Positions 46,802 through 54,934 are shown, numbered from the stretch's first letter. The stretch is DNA of 64,000 bases from Thermatribacter velox (GCF_038396615.1 NZ_CP121689.1:1128001-1192000); one strand, 5' to 3'. The notes: a model not told the origin generated them from the sequence alone. Made by a program: numbers and translations.

Positions 46802-47398
46802 ATGGAAACCAACGAGGTTCATGTCGCTTTTGAAATCCTGCTTGAGGAGATCGAGACCGTGGCCAACGCCTTCAACGACGCCGGCGCCGAGGCTTTCCGG
46901 GCTGGGGATTACGAACGAGCACGGCAAGCAATTGAGGAAGCCACCCGACTTGCCGAGTTTCGGGAAAAGGTCAAAGCCCTCCAGCGGGAATGGGCTGCTT
47001 TTTCTGCCAAAGGGATCAAGCGGGCCAAGAGGAAGGCTACCCGGCGAGCAAAAGGTAGACTGCCGAGAGGGTTGCGAACTTCCGAAGATGCCTTCCGCCG
47101 CCCCATTCTGGAGGCACTGGTGGAATTGGGCGGTTCAGCCCGCATTGGAGAGGTATTGGAAAGGGTTGAAGCCAAGATGAAACACGTGCTCAACGAATAC
47201 GACTGGCAACCGCTCCCTTCGGAACCTAACTCCGTGCGCTGGAAGAATACCGCCCAGTGGTGCCGAAATACCCTTGTGCGTGAAGGCCTCATGAAGAGCG
47301 ATTCACCCCATGGTATCTGGGAAATCTCTGAAGCCGGACGAAAATGGTTGAAGAATAAAAGTACAGCTGTTTGGGAAGGAGAGATAGGCTACGACTGA
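46802..47398 (+). CDS. Winged-helix Mrr_N-like accessory protein of RM locus
   Basis: A 198-residue protein. Residues 1-60 are helical (ETVANAFNDAGAEAFRAGDYERARQAIEEATRL, a TPR-like hairpin), then a basic linker rich in Lys/Arg (KRAKRKATRRAKGR), then a winged helix of Mrr N-terminal type: FRRPILEALVELGGSARIGEVLERVE, and TAQWCRNTLVREGLM with IWEISEAGRKWL. Such domains bind DNA in restriction enzymes, but no nuclease domain is attached. ATG 46802 follows GAGGAGG. It ends the GC-rich segment; composition drops immediately after its stop. Confidence 0.75.
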   Translation: METNEVHVAFEILLEEIETVANAFNDAGAEAFRAGDYERARQAIEEATRLAEFREKVKALQREWAAFSAKGIKRAKRKATRRAKGRLPRGLRTSEDAFRRPILEALVELGGSARIGEVLERVEAKMKHVLNEYDWQPLPSEPNSVRWKNTAQWCRNTLVREGLMKSDSPHGIWEISEAGRKWLKNKSTAVWEGEIGYD

Positions 47399-47685
47399 CG
47401 TACTCTTTAAGAAAACAAGTATATGAAATATTAACCAATACCGCTGAGTGGCTTATAAGAAACGGGAGACTAAAAAGAAACGATTGTCCGATACCAATTG
47501 GGAGAAAGCACCACTTGATAAATACAGAACCTAAGCATAGATATGGAGATAGTTTTAGAGCGCCAAAACGGTTATCCAATGGGTTATATATTGAGGTGCA
47601 TTACAGTACTGCCTCTTGTATAAATAATGCTAGACGTCTTCTTGAAAAGTTTGGTTTTAAAGGCGATATGTTGGAGGTACAATAG
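47371..47685 (+). CDS. Hypothetical protein, probably fragment
   Basis: An open frame of up to 104 residues beginning at TTG 47371 inside the preceding gene, with no ATG or ribosome site. The reading IPIGRKHHLINTEPKHRYGDSFRAPKRL followed by GLYIEVHYSTASCINNARRLLEKFGF looks like an authentic protein end of unknown family. The segment is AT-rich, so it belongs to the next mobile segment and has probably lost its 5' end at the junction near 47400. Confidence 0.4.
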   Translation: MGRRDRLRLTYSLRKQVYEILTNTAEWLIRNGRLKRNDCPIPIGRKHHLINTEPKHRYGDSFRAPKRLSNGLYIEVHYSTASCINNARRLLEKFGFKGDMLEVQ

Positions 47686-47711
47686 CTAATTAGCGGGACT
47701 TCCGATAATAC

Positions 47712-47784
47712 AGCATGTACGTCTCATGTTGTTCGCTCAGATTTTGGCTATACCGATGCTCCGTATATGCTAAGAACGTTAAGT
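47712..47784 (+). repeat. attC-like dyad upstream of PD-(D/E)XK-like gene
   Basis: Arms AGCATGTACG (47712-47721) and CGTATATGCT (47762-47771) pair over 10 bp with one G-T, followed by GTTAAGT (47778-47784), which fits the attC 3' box GTTRRRY. The loop does not contain the CCCAAAT core seen in the other sites. It may be an attC-type site or a terminator-like hairpin without a T-run. Confidence 0.4.
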
Positions 47785-47806
47785 GACATTGGGTTTCAAG
47801 GCAAAA

Positions 47807-48307
47807 ATGGCGAAAATAACATTTGAAAAATTGGCCAAAATAATATTTGGAGAAATAATACCTAAATTGGAACATAATGATGGAGTGGCAATATTTGCTA
47901 AAGAAAGAGCAAAATTTGAAGGTTGGCTTAAGGTAGAATTATGTGGGGGCTTATCAAAATATGCTCTAACTATTACTCCAGAAAAAGATAGAATTGACAT
48001 TACTTTTGATGATTGGGCAATAGAACTTAAAACCGTCAATACTAATTACCGATATGAAAATACTAAAAACAAAACACGACCAATTACTAAGAATATTCAA
48101 GGAGTAATTGAGGATATCGAAAAATTGAAAGGAACCGACTATGTCAAGAAAGCTATCTTATTTGTAGTTTTCCCCGTAACTCACAATCACAAATATTGGA
48201 AAATTCACTTACAAAAAATATCTAACTTGCTAAAAGATATGGAATATAAAGAGTTTAGATTCAAAAACAATGTTCCTGGGGTGGTATATTTTGGAGCAAT
48301 ACAATAA
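47807..48307 (+). CDS. Candidate PD-(D/E)XK-fold protein, cassette gene
   Basis: A 166-residue AT-rich gene. The segment EGWLKVELCGGLSKYALTI, then DRIDITFDDWAIELKTVN has the pattern of a nuclease core (E in the first helix, D before a strand, then ExK), and GVIEDIEKLKG with KKAILFVVFPV resembles the following helix-strand of that fold. I do not recognise a named family. ATG 47807 is chosen because AAGG lies 5 bases upstream and the dyad ends before it; GTG 47783 is the alternative. It is flanked by dyads on both sides and may be a one-gene cassette with a defence role (inference). Confidence 0.55.
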   Translation: MAKITFEKLAKIIFGEIIPKLEHNDGVAIFAKERAKFEGWLKVELCGGLSKYALTITPEKDRIDITFDDWAIELKTVNTNYRYENTKNKTRPITKNIQGVIEDIEKLKGTDYVKKAILFVVFPVTHNHKYWKIHLQKISNLLKDMEYKEFRFKNNVPGVVYFGAIQ

Positions 48308-48313
48308 CGCTCT

Positions 48314-48409
48314 TTTGCATAGCGCTGTGGTGCTTCGCACCATGTGTTCCTATTGGAGCCATTTAACAAACAGATGAACGACTTGCGCGCCGAAGGTTTG
48401 CTATGCAAA
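48314..48409 (+). repeat. Long-range inverted repeat with inner hairpin, downstream of cassette gene
   Basis: TTTGCATAGC (48314-48323) and GCTATGCAAA (48400-48409) are perfect 10-bp complements, 76 bases apart, enclosing a TGGTGC-TTC-GCACCA hairpin. The size and nested folding resemble an attC site, but a GTTRRRY box is not evident after the right arm. Confidence 0.5.
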
Positions 48410-48886
48410 CTTTTTAAGACAAATAGAGATTATCCCGCCAGAGAAAATAAAATGTTCTATCACTGATAAACCCGGAAAAGACACTCCAGATAATTAACGT
48501 TCTAACTCACTGGGTAAACGATGATGAAAGAAGACTTGATGCGAGTTTTTATACCTAAGATGCAACTGCAGTAAGAGTTTTATTAGATAAGATTGATTAA
48601 AAGGCATAGCTATTTTTAGTTGTGTATTTCATCAGCCCCCAAGACGTAAACAGAGAGTTATTTTTGACTGCTCCAACGGGAGCCAGCAGAGCATATCTGG
48701 TTTCGTGTATTCGGTACTCCGCCCAAATTCCTCGCTTTGGTCGGAACTTCACATATCCTCAAACCGTTAGGTAACATTGGTATCACTTGCTTTTAAATTG
48801 TGCTAATCCATTTAAAAATCTCTCAATTTCCTCTTTCCTTTTGAAATAGCCGGCCAAAGTACGCGGTGCACCTTTCCAGGGTTGAT
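48410..48886. other. Non-coding stretch with attC-like site C
   Basis: No supported gene. Near 48697-48772 lies GGTTT (48699-48703), core CCCAAAT (48722-48728), AAACC (48761-48765) and GTTAGGT (48766-48772), an exact GTTRRRY box. The core-to-box distance is 44 bases, close to sites A and B. The gene this cassette carried would have been to its left and is lost. Confidence 0.45.
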
Positions 48887-50576
48887 AGTGTCAACTTATT
48901 GTAGGAGTATTTTTTAAAATTCTCTTCCTTCCTAACTTTGTTGAGCATGGTTCTTTCTTTAACCTCACCATCCAAAAAGTATTGTCTTTTTATATCACAG
49001 GAATCCAAGACATCTCCTGGGTTAAAGCTTTGATAGTCAGGCGCAGAGTATCTACTGGCCCTTTCATAACTGGGATGTTGCCATAAACTTCCTGAATAAC
49101 CTGCTTTCCTTTTTCTTTCTCTTTTTGGATGTTCTCAGGAGAAAGAGTGAAAGCAGGTAATTCCTGTTTATGAGTTCTCAAGTAGAAATCCCTGATAGAA
49201 CACCGGTTGAACTTCAAGGCTCTCAGATAGCTCATGTGATCTGCTCCCTTCTTTCCCCAACCCATAGGACGATGTGATAAGCGAGCAGAGAGAACATGAC
49301 TCACATGACCTTCAGCACTGACGGCAAGGTGGAGTTCTTTATAGCGCTTGGAGTTTAGGATTCCTTCCCAGTTGTTCTTAAGGTAGAGGAAGAGGTCTTC
49401 AAGCTTAGCTCTTTCTTGAGAGTCTCTGCTTTCAGAAAGAGCACGGAGGAGGATTGCTTGCACCTTTTCCCAGGAACCTTCTTCCAGAGCTTTCCAGACT
49501 TTCTTTTCAAGGAAAGTATTATGATGAAGAGCAGCTTGCAAGCGTTTCACCAGGTGAAAGCGGTCTAGTACAAAGAGGGATTTGGGAAGGATTTCCAGTC
49601 CTTTCTTAATCCAGGAAGCTCCATCTCCACCGAGAAAGATACAGTTCACCTTATCCAGGTCATAGTGTTCTTCTAAGTAGTCAAGGACTTCATAGAAGAG
49701 GTTTTCGGTATCCTGATAGAGACCAGCAAAGTAATGGGAATTTTTGAGCTGAACTCTCCCGGAATTGGGGTTTTCCTTTCCCTCATGGACATAGACCAAC
49801 TTGGCCAAGAGCCTTTTCTTCTTTCTCTTCTTTCTTTCTCCTGTTTGATTGGTACTCTTCTTCCTTTTTCTCTGCCAGGAGACATGGTCCTCATCAGCTT
49901 CGATGAAAAGATACTGACAGCACTTTTTCTGGATGGTCTCCTTCCCCTGGTCAAGGAGAGCTTCTTCTCCTACTTCTTCTTTCTTCAGGTTATGAACCAG
50001 TCTCTTTACCACCTCCGGACTCACTGTTACTTCCTGATGTTTAGGCAGGATTTCTCTTCCAGCTTTCTGGTAGGAGCAATCAGTGGCTTTCTCTAAAATC
50101 AGAGCTTCCAGCAAGGGGTCAATTCTTCTTCTCTTTTTGAACCCAGCCTGCTCATCCAGCAGGTGCAGGTATTCCCCAGTAGATTTATTCCGGTAGTAGG
50201 TCCTTTGATAGCTAACATCCCCAAACAGGGTGAGGATGGTTCTGGAATTGTTCTTGCGTACCACTTCCCAGGTTAACCTTCTCTCTCTTTCTTTCCAGAT
50301 TTCCTGATCTCTGGCTTCAAGCACTGCTTTTAAGATATCCTTTCCCATACCATTCATGACTTCCCAGAGCTTCTCCTCAAATTCCTGGAAGTTCATTCCC
50401 TCTTCCAGAGAATGGAGTGATATTTCCATTACCCTCTGGAATCCTTTCAAAATTTGCTGTACTATATTCATAAGACCTCACCTCCATGAGTGTTTGTTTA
50501 CACAAACAAGATTTATACCATACTCTGGATGGTGAGGTCTTTCTTTTTTCTAAAAACCCTACAATAAATTTACACT
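48887..50576 (-). mobile_element. ISLre2-type insertion sequence, complete
   Basis: About 1690 bases bounded by AGTGTCAACTTATTGTAGG (48887-48905) and the inverted AGTGTAAATTTATTGTAGG (50558-50576 on the other strand), 19 bp with 2 differences. It carries one full-length transposase gene. No clean target duplication can be read because the right end abuts a second, deleted copy. Confidence 0.8.
48990..50471 (-). CDS. ISLre2/UPF0236 family transposase
   Basis: A 493-residue UPF0236/ISLre2-type transposase. It contains LTLFGDVSYQRTYYRNKSTGEY, KRRRIDPLLEALILEKAT, LFIEADEDHVSW (catalytic Asp region), IFLGGDGASWIKKGLEILP and FVLDRFHLVKRLQAALHH, and ends ALTQEMSWIPVI. The frame is intact, so the element may still be active. 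It is the only gene in the element and is read toward the left end. Confidence 0.88.
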   Translation of the reverse strand: MNIVQQILKGFQRVMEISLHSLEEGMNFQEFEEKLWEVMNGMGKDILKAVLEARDQEIWKERERRLTWEVVRKNNSRTILTLFGDVSYQRTYYRNKSTGEYLHLLDEQAGFKKRRRIDPLLEALILEKATDCSYQKAGREILPKHQEVTVSPEVVKRLVHNLKKEEVGEEALLDQGKETIQKKCCQYLFIEADEDHVSWQRKRKKSTNQTGERKKRKKKRLLAKLVYVHEGKENPNSGRVQLKNSHYFAGLYQDTENLFYEVLDYLEEHYDLDKVNCIFLGGDGASWIKKGLEILPKSLFVLDRFHLVKRLQAALHHNTFLEKKVWKALEEGSWEKVQAILLRALSESRDSQERAKLEDLFLYLKNNWEGILNSKRYKELHLAVSAEGHVSHVLSARLSHRPMGWGKKGADHMSYLRALKFNRCSIRDFYLRTHKQELPAFTLSPENIQKEKEKGKQVIQEVYGNIPVMKGPVDTLRLTIKALTQEMSWIPVI

Positions 50577-51371
50577 AACTAGGGATATTTTTTAAAACTC
50601 TCTCCATTTCGTGATTTACTTTCTTTTCCCGCACTCATCCAGATTGCAGTCTTTCATATCACAGGAATCCAGGATATATCCTGGGTCAGGGCTTTGAGGG
50701 TCATACGCAGAGCACTCACCGGTTCTCGCATCACCGGGATGTTGTTCGAGATTTCCCGAAAGACTGCTCTTCCTTTCTCCTTTTCTTGCTTTATGGTTTC
50801 AGGAGAAAGGGTGAAGGGGGGAGCTTCTTTCCTGGTTTCCGCTTCTTCTCCGGAATCTCTTCTTCCTTCTTTTCATCTTTCCTCAAATTATGGACCAGCC
50901 TCTTCACCACCTCAGGACTGACAATACATTCCTGATTTTGGGGAAGGATTTCCCTCCCCGCTTTCTGGTAGGAGAGCTCTGTGGTCTTCTTAAGAACCAG
51001 GGCTTCCAGGAGAGGATCGATCCTTCTCTTCTTCCTGAAAGCAATCTGGTCATCCAGAAGGTGCAGGTATTCTCTGGTGCCTTTGTGCTTGTAGTAGGTT
51101 CTCCTGTAGGTGACATCCCCAAAAAGGGTGAGGATGGTGTTCATGGTCTACCATAGCTTCTCCTCAAACTCCTGGAAATCCATACTCTTCTCCAGGAAAT
51201 GGAGGGATAATTCCAGAATCCTCTGGAACCCCTTGAAGATTTGCTGTACCATATTCACAGAACCTCACCTCCAGAGTATCCCTTTGGTTGTTTCCAACAA
51301 GACTTATACCACGTACTCTGGATGGTGAGGTTTGTTCTTTCGGGTTGGAACACCTACAATAAATTTACACT
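50577..51371 (-). mobile_element. Internally deleted ISLre2-type element
   Basis: A related copy abutting the complete element. It keeps the right end CCTACAATAAATTTACACT (51353-51371) and a left part matching the interior of the full copy from its GGATATTTTTTAAAACTCTC stretch, but lacks the outermost left repeat. Inside, only pieces of the transposase remain: N-terminal text TILTLFGDVTYRRTYY (51144 downward, minus strand) joined out of register to the C-terminal SWIPVI end. Confidence 0.75.
50791..51144 (-). pseudogene. ISLre2-type transposase remnant
   Basis: A 117-codon frame homologous to residues ~80-170 of the neighbouring intact transposase (TYRRTYYKHKGTREYLHLLDD; RRIDPLLEALVLKKTTELSYQKAGREILPQ; SPEVVKRLVHNLRKDEK), then a deletion and frame change into the C-terminal part. 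The catalytic middle is gone. Confidence 0.75.
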
Positions 51372-52304
51372 AACCCAGGGTTCGTATTCTTTACAATTTG
51401 GCGGGAGAATTTGCATAATATCCTCTGTTTTTGCGTGAAGATATTCAGCCAACCTATCAATATATACTTGAAATCGCAATCCTTGCTGTGGGTCACTATC
51501 TCCTGGAATAATACTAAAAATAGTAAGTCGACTTTCTTTAACAATTCCGATAAACGCTATCGTGCTTCTGGTAGTTCCTTTTTGGTCGAAAAGGGGCATT
51601 AACCCACTAACAAGTAGTTTATAGAATTCGCCAACGCCGTTAGATTCCGCAATTTCTTCCAATTCCTCATAAGTTAGAGGAGGTTTTCTCTTTGAAATAG
51701 ATTTAGTCTGAGTTCTATACTCAATTTGGCTTGGTTCAATCAAGAACACTCTTGCTAAAAATTCCTTGCCTTTATCATTACGAAAGTAGTGGAAGGTTGC
51801 AGCATTTATCCCAACTCCATAAGTGTTTGAAAGGTATTCAATAATCCTTTCCGTGCTACTGTCTATTTCGGATGCAACTATAATCATCTTATGATGCTCA
51901 TTTAAGATTTCCGGCAATTCTTCACCAAATCTTTCTTTAAACGCCTTTTCTAACGGTCCTCTATCGCCAAGATACCTATTTGCTATTTCGCTAATTTTCT
52001 CGTTTGACAAGTCTTTAACCCATGAAGCGTAATCCAGTACTTGAGCGATTACTTCTCGTGGAGTCTTGTCGCGCTTTAACTCAACGATAACAACATCTCC
52101 GTTGTAATCCAAACATAAAAGATCAACAACTCCGCCAAAATCTGTTTCTACTTGTCGCCCAATTACTAACAAGTCAGTTGAAATTACAGAAATATCTTTT
52201 TCAAGCCAATCTTCAATACGTTCTTCCATTTCCAATTTGGATTTTTTAATCTCTCTCAAGGTATTCCCATCTTGTATTTCCCAAACTTTAACATCTTGGG
52301 GCAT
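51354..52304 (-). CDS. DUF91/NucS-like PD-(D/E)XK protein, 3' end replaced by IS
   Basis: A 316-residue protein. The nuclease-like core is DLLVIGRQVETDFGGVVDLLCLDYNGDVVIVELKRDKTPREVIAQVLDYASWV (D ... ExK pattern, residues ~44-95), typical of DUF91/NucS-like domains that act on DNA or serve in defence loci. A second domain (~190-300) contains STIAFIGIVKESRLTIFSIIPG and QVYIDRLAEYL. The final residues and stop codon are encoded by the inverted repeat of the adjoining ISLre2 remnant, so the original C-terminus is lost, by how much is unknown. A 68-codon frame lies just upstream, one base apart. Confidence 0.75.
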   Translation of the reverse strand: MPQDVKVWEIQDGNTLREIKKSKLEMEERIEDWLEKDISVISTDLLVIGRQVETDFGGVVDLLCLDYNGDVVIVELKRDKTPREVIAQVLDYASWVKDLSNEKISEIANRYLGDRGPLEKAFKERFGEELPEILNEHHKMIIVASEIDSSTERIIEYLSNTYGVGINAATFHYFRNDKGKEFLARVFLIEPSQIEYRTQTKSISKRKPPLTYEELEEIAESNGVGEFYKLLVSGLMPLFDQKGTTRSTIAFIGIVKESRLTIFSIIPGDSDPQQGLRFQVYIDRLAEYLHAKTEDIMQILPPNCKEYEPWVSVNLL

Positions 52305-52305
52305 A

Positions 52306-52512
52306 TTATTCCCTCCATAATCTTATTGCTGTTTGACCAATTTCACCCAACCCATCCATATCCGCATTGCGGATATAACCCCCCGTTTGGAATGATGCCA
52401 GCACTATATACCTCTGGGTGAAATCATGATTCCTCTTCATTATACTATCTAAGTTAGTTTTCACGTTTGCAGGGGTGACTTTAGCGTTTAAGCTTGCATC
52501 GTGTAGAGACAT
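52306..52512 (-). CDS. Hypothetical 68-residue protein, probably truncated
   Basis: Starts ATG 52512 without a visible ribosome site and stops one base before the NucS-like gene. The second half, RYIVLASFQTGGYIRNADMDGLGEI, then GQTAIRLWRE, reads like the end of a larger protein, and the first part like filler. An attC-like box (GTTAGAT on the minus strand, 52511-52517) overlaps its start. I do not recognise the family. Confidence 0.4.
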   Translation of the reverse strand: MSLHDASLNAKVTPANVKTNLDSIMKRNHDFTQRYIVLASFQTGGYIRNADMDGLGEIGQTAIRLWRE

Positions 52513-52625
52513 CTAACACGATGTTTTTGCTTCTAAGGCGACACGTTTTGCGTAAGGCGAAATAAAAATGTAATGAGTTCCGCGAAATACTTTGCTTGTG
52601 GGTCAAACATGGATTTTGGGTGGGC
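52511..52625 (-). repeat. Possible attC-like site D (minus strand)
   Basis: On the minus strand, CCCAAAAT (52620-52613) is followed about 100 bases later by GTGTTAGATG, containing GTTAGAT (52517-52511), an exact GTTRRRY box. The distance is larger than in sites A-C and I could not find clear pairing arms, so this is the weakest of the set. Confidence 0.3.
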
Positions 52626-52740
52626 GGAAGAAGAGTTCATTTTTTGGGGCGAGAACACGCAATTTTAGAAGGATGGAGTTGAAGTTCAACAAAAGTTGCT
52701 TTGAAAAACCTCGCTGAGGGTTATGCAAATATAGAAAAGG

Positions 52741-52860
52741 ATGATGGAAGCGGAGCTGGAGGTAAAATTAAAGCTTGATAATGGCAAGCAAGAAGAAGTG
52801 ATAACTTATGTTGTGGATCCGAAGCAAGTTAGAGAGGGATACAAAGAATGCGTGCAATAA
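52741..52860 (+). CDS. Possible 39-codon small ORF
   Basis: The frame ATG 52741 to TAA 52860 reads EAELEVKLKLDNGKQEEVIT and then YVVDPKQVREGYKECVQ, with protein-like composition, but it has no good ribosome site and no family I know. It may be a remnant. The rest of 52626-52960 holds nothing I can support. Confidence 0.25.
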   Translation: MMEAELEVKLKLDNGKQEEVITYVVDPKQVREGYKECVQ

Positions 52861-52961
52861 TGTAAACTGTTAATCGTGAGAAAGTAATTTGACGGACATA
52901 TCATTTTAAAACTCGAAGGATATCCGTCGTCTCATAAAATTTGTAAAGGAGGCGCTGTTCG

Positions 52962-53144
52962 GTGCAGGAGAAAGAAAAGGCAGTTCTTGACTTCATGAAA
53001 AACCATGGGAAACCGGTAAGACCTGGAGATATTTCCAAAGCCACAGGCATTGATAGCAAGGAAGTGAGCGCCATAATCAAAAAATTGAAGGAGGAAGGAA
53101 AAATTTATTCGCCAAAAAGGTGCTACTATGCACCACAGGAATAA
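52962..53144 (+). CDS. Small winged-helix DNA-binding protein
   Basis: A 60-residue protein consisting of one winged helix: EKAVLDFMKNHGKPVRPGDISKATGIDSKEVSAIIKKLKEEGKIYSPKRCYY. The recognition helix is SKEVSAIIKKLKEEG. The GTG start lies 9 bases after AAAGGAGG. It is likely a transcription regulator or DNA-binding accessory protein. It marks the return from the island to ordinary chromosomal composition. Confidence 0.75.
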   Translation: MQEKEKAVLDFMKNHGKPVRPGDISKATGIDSKEVSAIIKKLKEEGKIYSPKRCYYAPQE

Positions 53145-53234
53145 GCTTTAATCCCCTTTGATTTATCCTGATTTCAGGTGTTAATGACTGAGGATTAAAA
53201 AGGGAGGCTGTTATTTGAATTTAGGAGGCTTTTT

Positions 53235-54227
53235 CTGTGCGTAACAATCGATGAAAAGGTAACTGTTAGAGCCCGGAAAGAGGACTTTCCAGACCTCTCC
53301 AGAATAAAATCTCTCTTTAAGGATGCCGTTTGTTTTTTAGAGGAAAGCAACGGAGCAGTGCAGATGGTGTTTTATGTACCAGATGAGGAACTCAACAAAC
53401 TGGTTGATACCCTGCAGGAATCCATGGACCTCCGTTACAAACAGGTGTTGCTTGAAGTATCGTCTCCCGATTTTGTGGTTTCTTCGTTTCTCAAAAAAGC
53501 AGAAAAGAAATTTAAAACGGAAGAAGAGACACCCGTTGAAAAACTCATTGACGAGACCAAGCGCTATATCAAGCTGGATTACAGCAAAATAATTCTCACT
53601 TCAATTGCTGGGATAATAGCTCTCACCGGTCTTTTTATGAACAATGTTACCGTTATTATTGGAGCGATGCTCCTTTCTCCTTTGCTGGGGCCAATATATG
53701 CATTTGCGGTGAACACTGCAGTTGGAAAAATTAAGTATGCATTTAGAAGTCTGGCAAATCTGCTGGTTTTAGTGTTGATAGCCATTCTTTTTTCCTGTTT
53801 GATAACCCTGGTAATTTCTGCTTTCGCGAACCTTGCTTTGACTCCCGAGATTCTTACCAGAATGGATTCAAGTTATATCAATATTTTTACAGCTATACTT
53901 CTTGGTTTTGCCTCGATGTTTGCTTTTTCTAAGGGGATACCAGAAAGCACTGCTGGTGTTGCTATCGCTGCGGCGTTGTTACCTCCTGCGGTGGTAGTGG
54001 GAATAATGCTGGTTAAGAATTTTTGGGAAACTCTAAGTCCTCTCATCCTGATGTTTGAAAACATAGTTGGACTCATGGTGGGAGGCCTTGTAGCAACCCT
54101 GGTTTTAAACATAGGGCCACGCAGGTATTACGAGAAGGTAGTAGCGAAGAAATTTATAGCCAGGACTTTGTGGTTTCTGGTTTCCCTGATAGTGATATTG
54201 TTTTTCCTCTCCACATTCAGTAAATAG
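53235..54227 (+). CDS. DUF389 (TIGR00341-type) membrane protein with apparent CTG start
   Basis: About 330 residues. The C-terminal ~190 residues are six or more membrane segments with MNNVTVIIGAMLLSPLLGPIYAFAV and GIPESTAGVAIAAALLPPAVVVGIML, the DUF389 hallmark. The cytoplasmic N-terminal part has ferredoxin-like strands. The first ordinary start in frame is GTG 53358, but the frame upstream keeps reading protein-like text (VTIDEKVTVRARKEDFPDLS) back to CTG 53235, which lies 7 bases after TAGGAGG. I therefore place the start at CTG 53235; 53358 is the conservative alternative. It is probably a membrane transporter or channel-like protein of unknown substrate. Confidence 0.75.
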   Translation: MCVTIDEKVTVRARKEDFPDLSRIKSLFKDAVCFLEESNGAVQMVFYVPDEELNKLVDTLQESMDLRYKQVLLEVSSPDFVVSSFLKKAEKKFKTEEETPVEKLIDETKRYIKLDYSKIILTSIAGIIALTGLFMNNVTVIIGAMLLSPLLGPIYAFAVNTAVGKIKYAFRSLANLLVLVLIAILFSCLITLVISAFANLALTPEILTRMDSSYINIFTAILLGFASMFAFSKGIPESTAGVAIAAALLPPAVVVGIMLVKNFWETLSPLILMFENIVGLMVGGLVATLVLNIGPRRYYEKVVAKKFIARTLWFLVSLIVILFFLSTFSK

Positions 54228-54302
54228 AGTAGTTACGGGTGCTGATTTCTTTTTAAAGCAGAATGCGTTATACTGCTTCTTTGATGTGCAAGGGGGAAGT
54301 CT

Positions 54303-54785
54303 ATGATTAAAAAGCGAAAGTCTTGGCGGGAAAAGCTCACCGACAAGAAAGACCTTCCCAAAATAGTGCGGGTTAGCAGTAAAGTAGCCGTCCGCTGGGG
54401 CGTGCGGCCTGGCGATACCATGGTAATACCCTCACCACTGGAAGTTGATGAGGTGATGCGAAAAGTCCCTCCGGGGAAAGTAATAACCATCAACCAGATC
54501 AGGCAGTTCCTTGCTAAAAAGCATGGGGTGACTATTGCCTGCCCGATAACCACCGGGATTTTCGCCTGGATTGCTGCTCATGCTTCTGAAGAGGCGAAAA
54601 ACGAAGGGGAAGAAAATACCACTCCTTACTGGAGGACCCTCAAAGCGAACGGTGAGATAAATCCTAAGTATCCTGGAGGGGTGGAACACCAGAAAAGGCT
54701 TCTTGAGAGCGAAGGGCACCAGGTGATAAAGAAAGGTCAAAAATATCTGGTAGCCGATTATAAAGAGAGCCTGTTTGAAATCTAA
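54303..54785 (+). CDS. MGMT-fold protein lacking the alkyl-acceptor Cys
   Basis: A 160-residue protein resembling the DNA-binding domain of O6-alkylguanine-DNA alkyltransferase: VPPGKVITINQIRQFLAKKHG (helix-turn-helix with the start of the fold), CPITTGIFAWIAAHA, and TTPYWRTLKANGEINPKYPGG followed by KRLLESEG. At the active site, PCHR is replaced by PYWR, so no methyl-accepting Cys is present, as in alkyltransferase-like proteins that flag lesions for excision repair. The role here is inferred. ATG 54303 follows GGGGGAAG. The ~65 N-terminal residues (KVAVRWGVRPGDTMVIPSP) are an extra domain. Confidence 0.7.
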   Translation: MIKKRKSWREKLTDKKDLPKIVRVSSKVAVRWGVRPGDTMVIPSPLEVDEVMRKVPPGKVITINQIRQFLAKKHGVTIACPITTGIFAWIAAHASEEAKNEGEENTTPYWRTLKANGEINPKYPGGVEHQKRLLESEGHQVIKKGQKYLVADYKESLFEI

Positions 54786-54934
54786 AGCTAAGTAGGCGAA
54801 TTGCTTTTCAATCCGGCCCCGAAAGCTGCAAGAGAGCGAAGGGGTTTGAGCTGGCACACTATACGACGCAGAGAGCCCGGTTTGTTTGCCTGGAACTCTG
54901 GTGCACACTGGCGAAGAAAAAAGGTGGGATAAAT

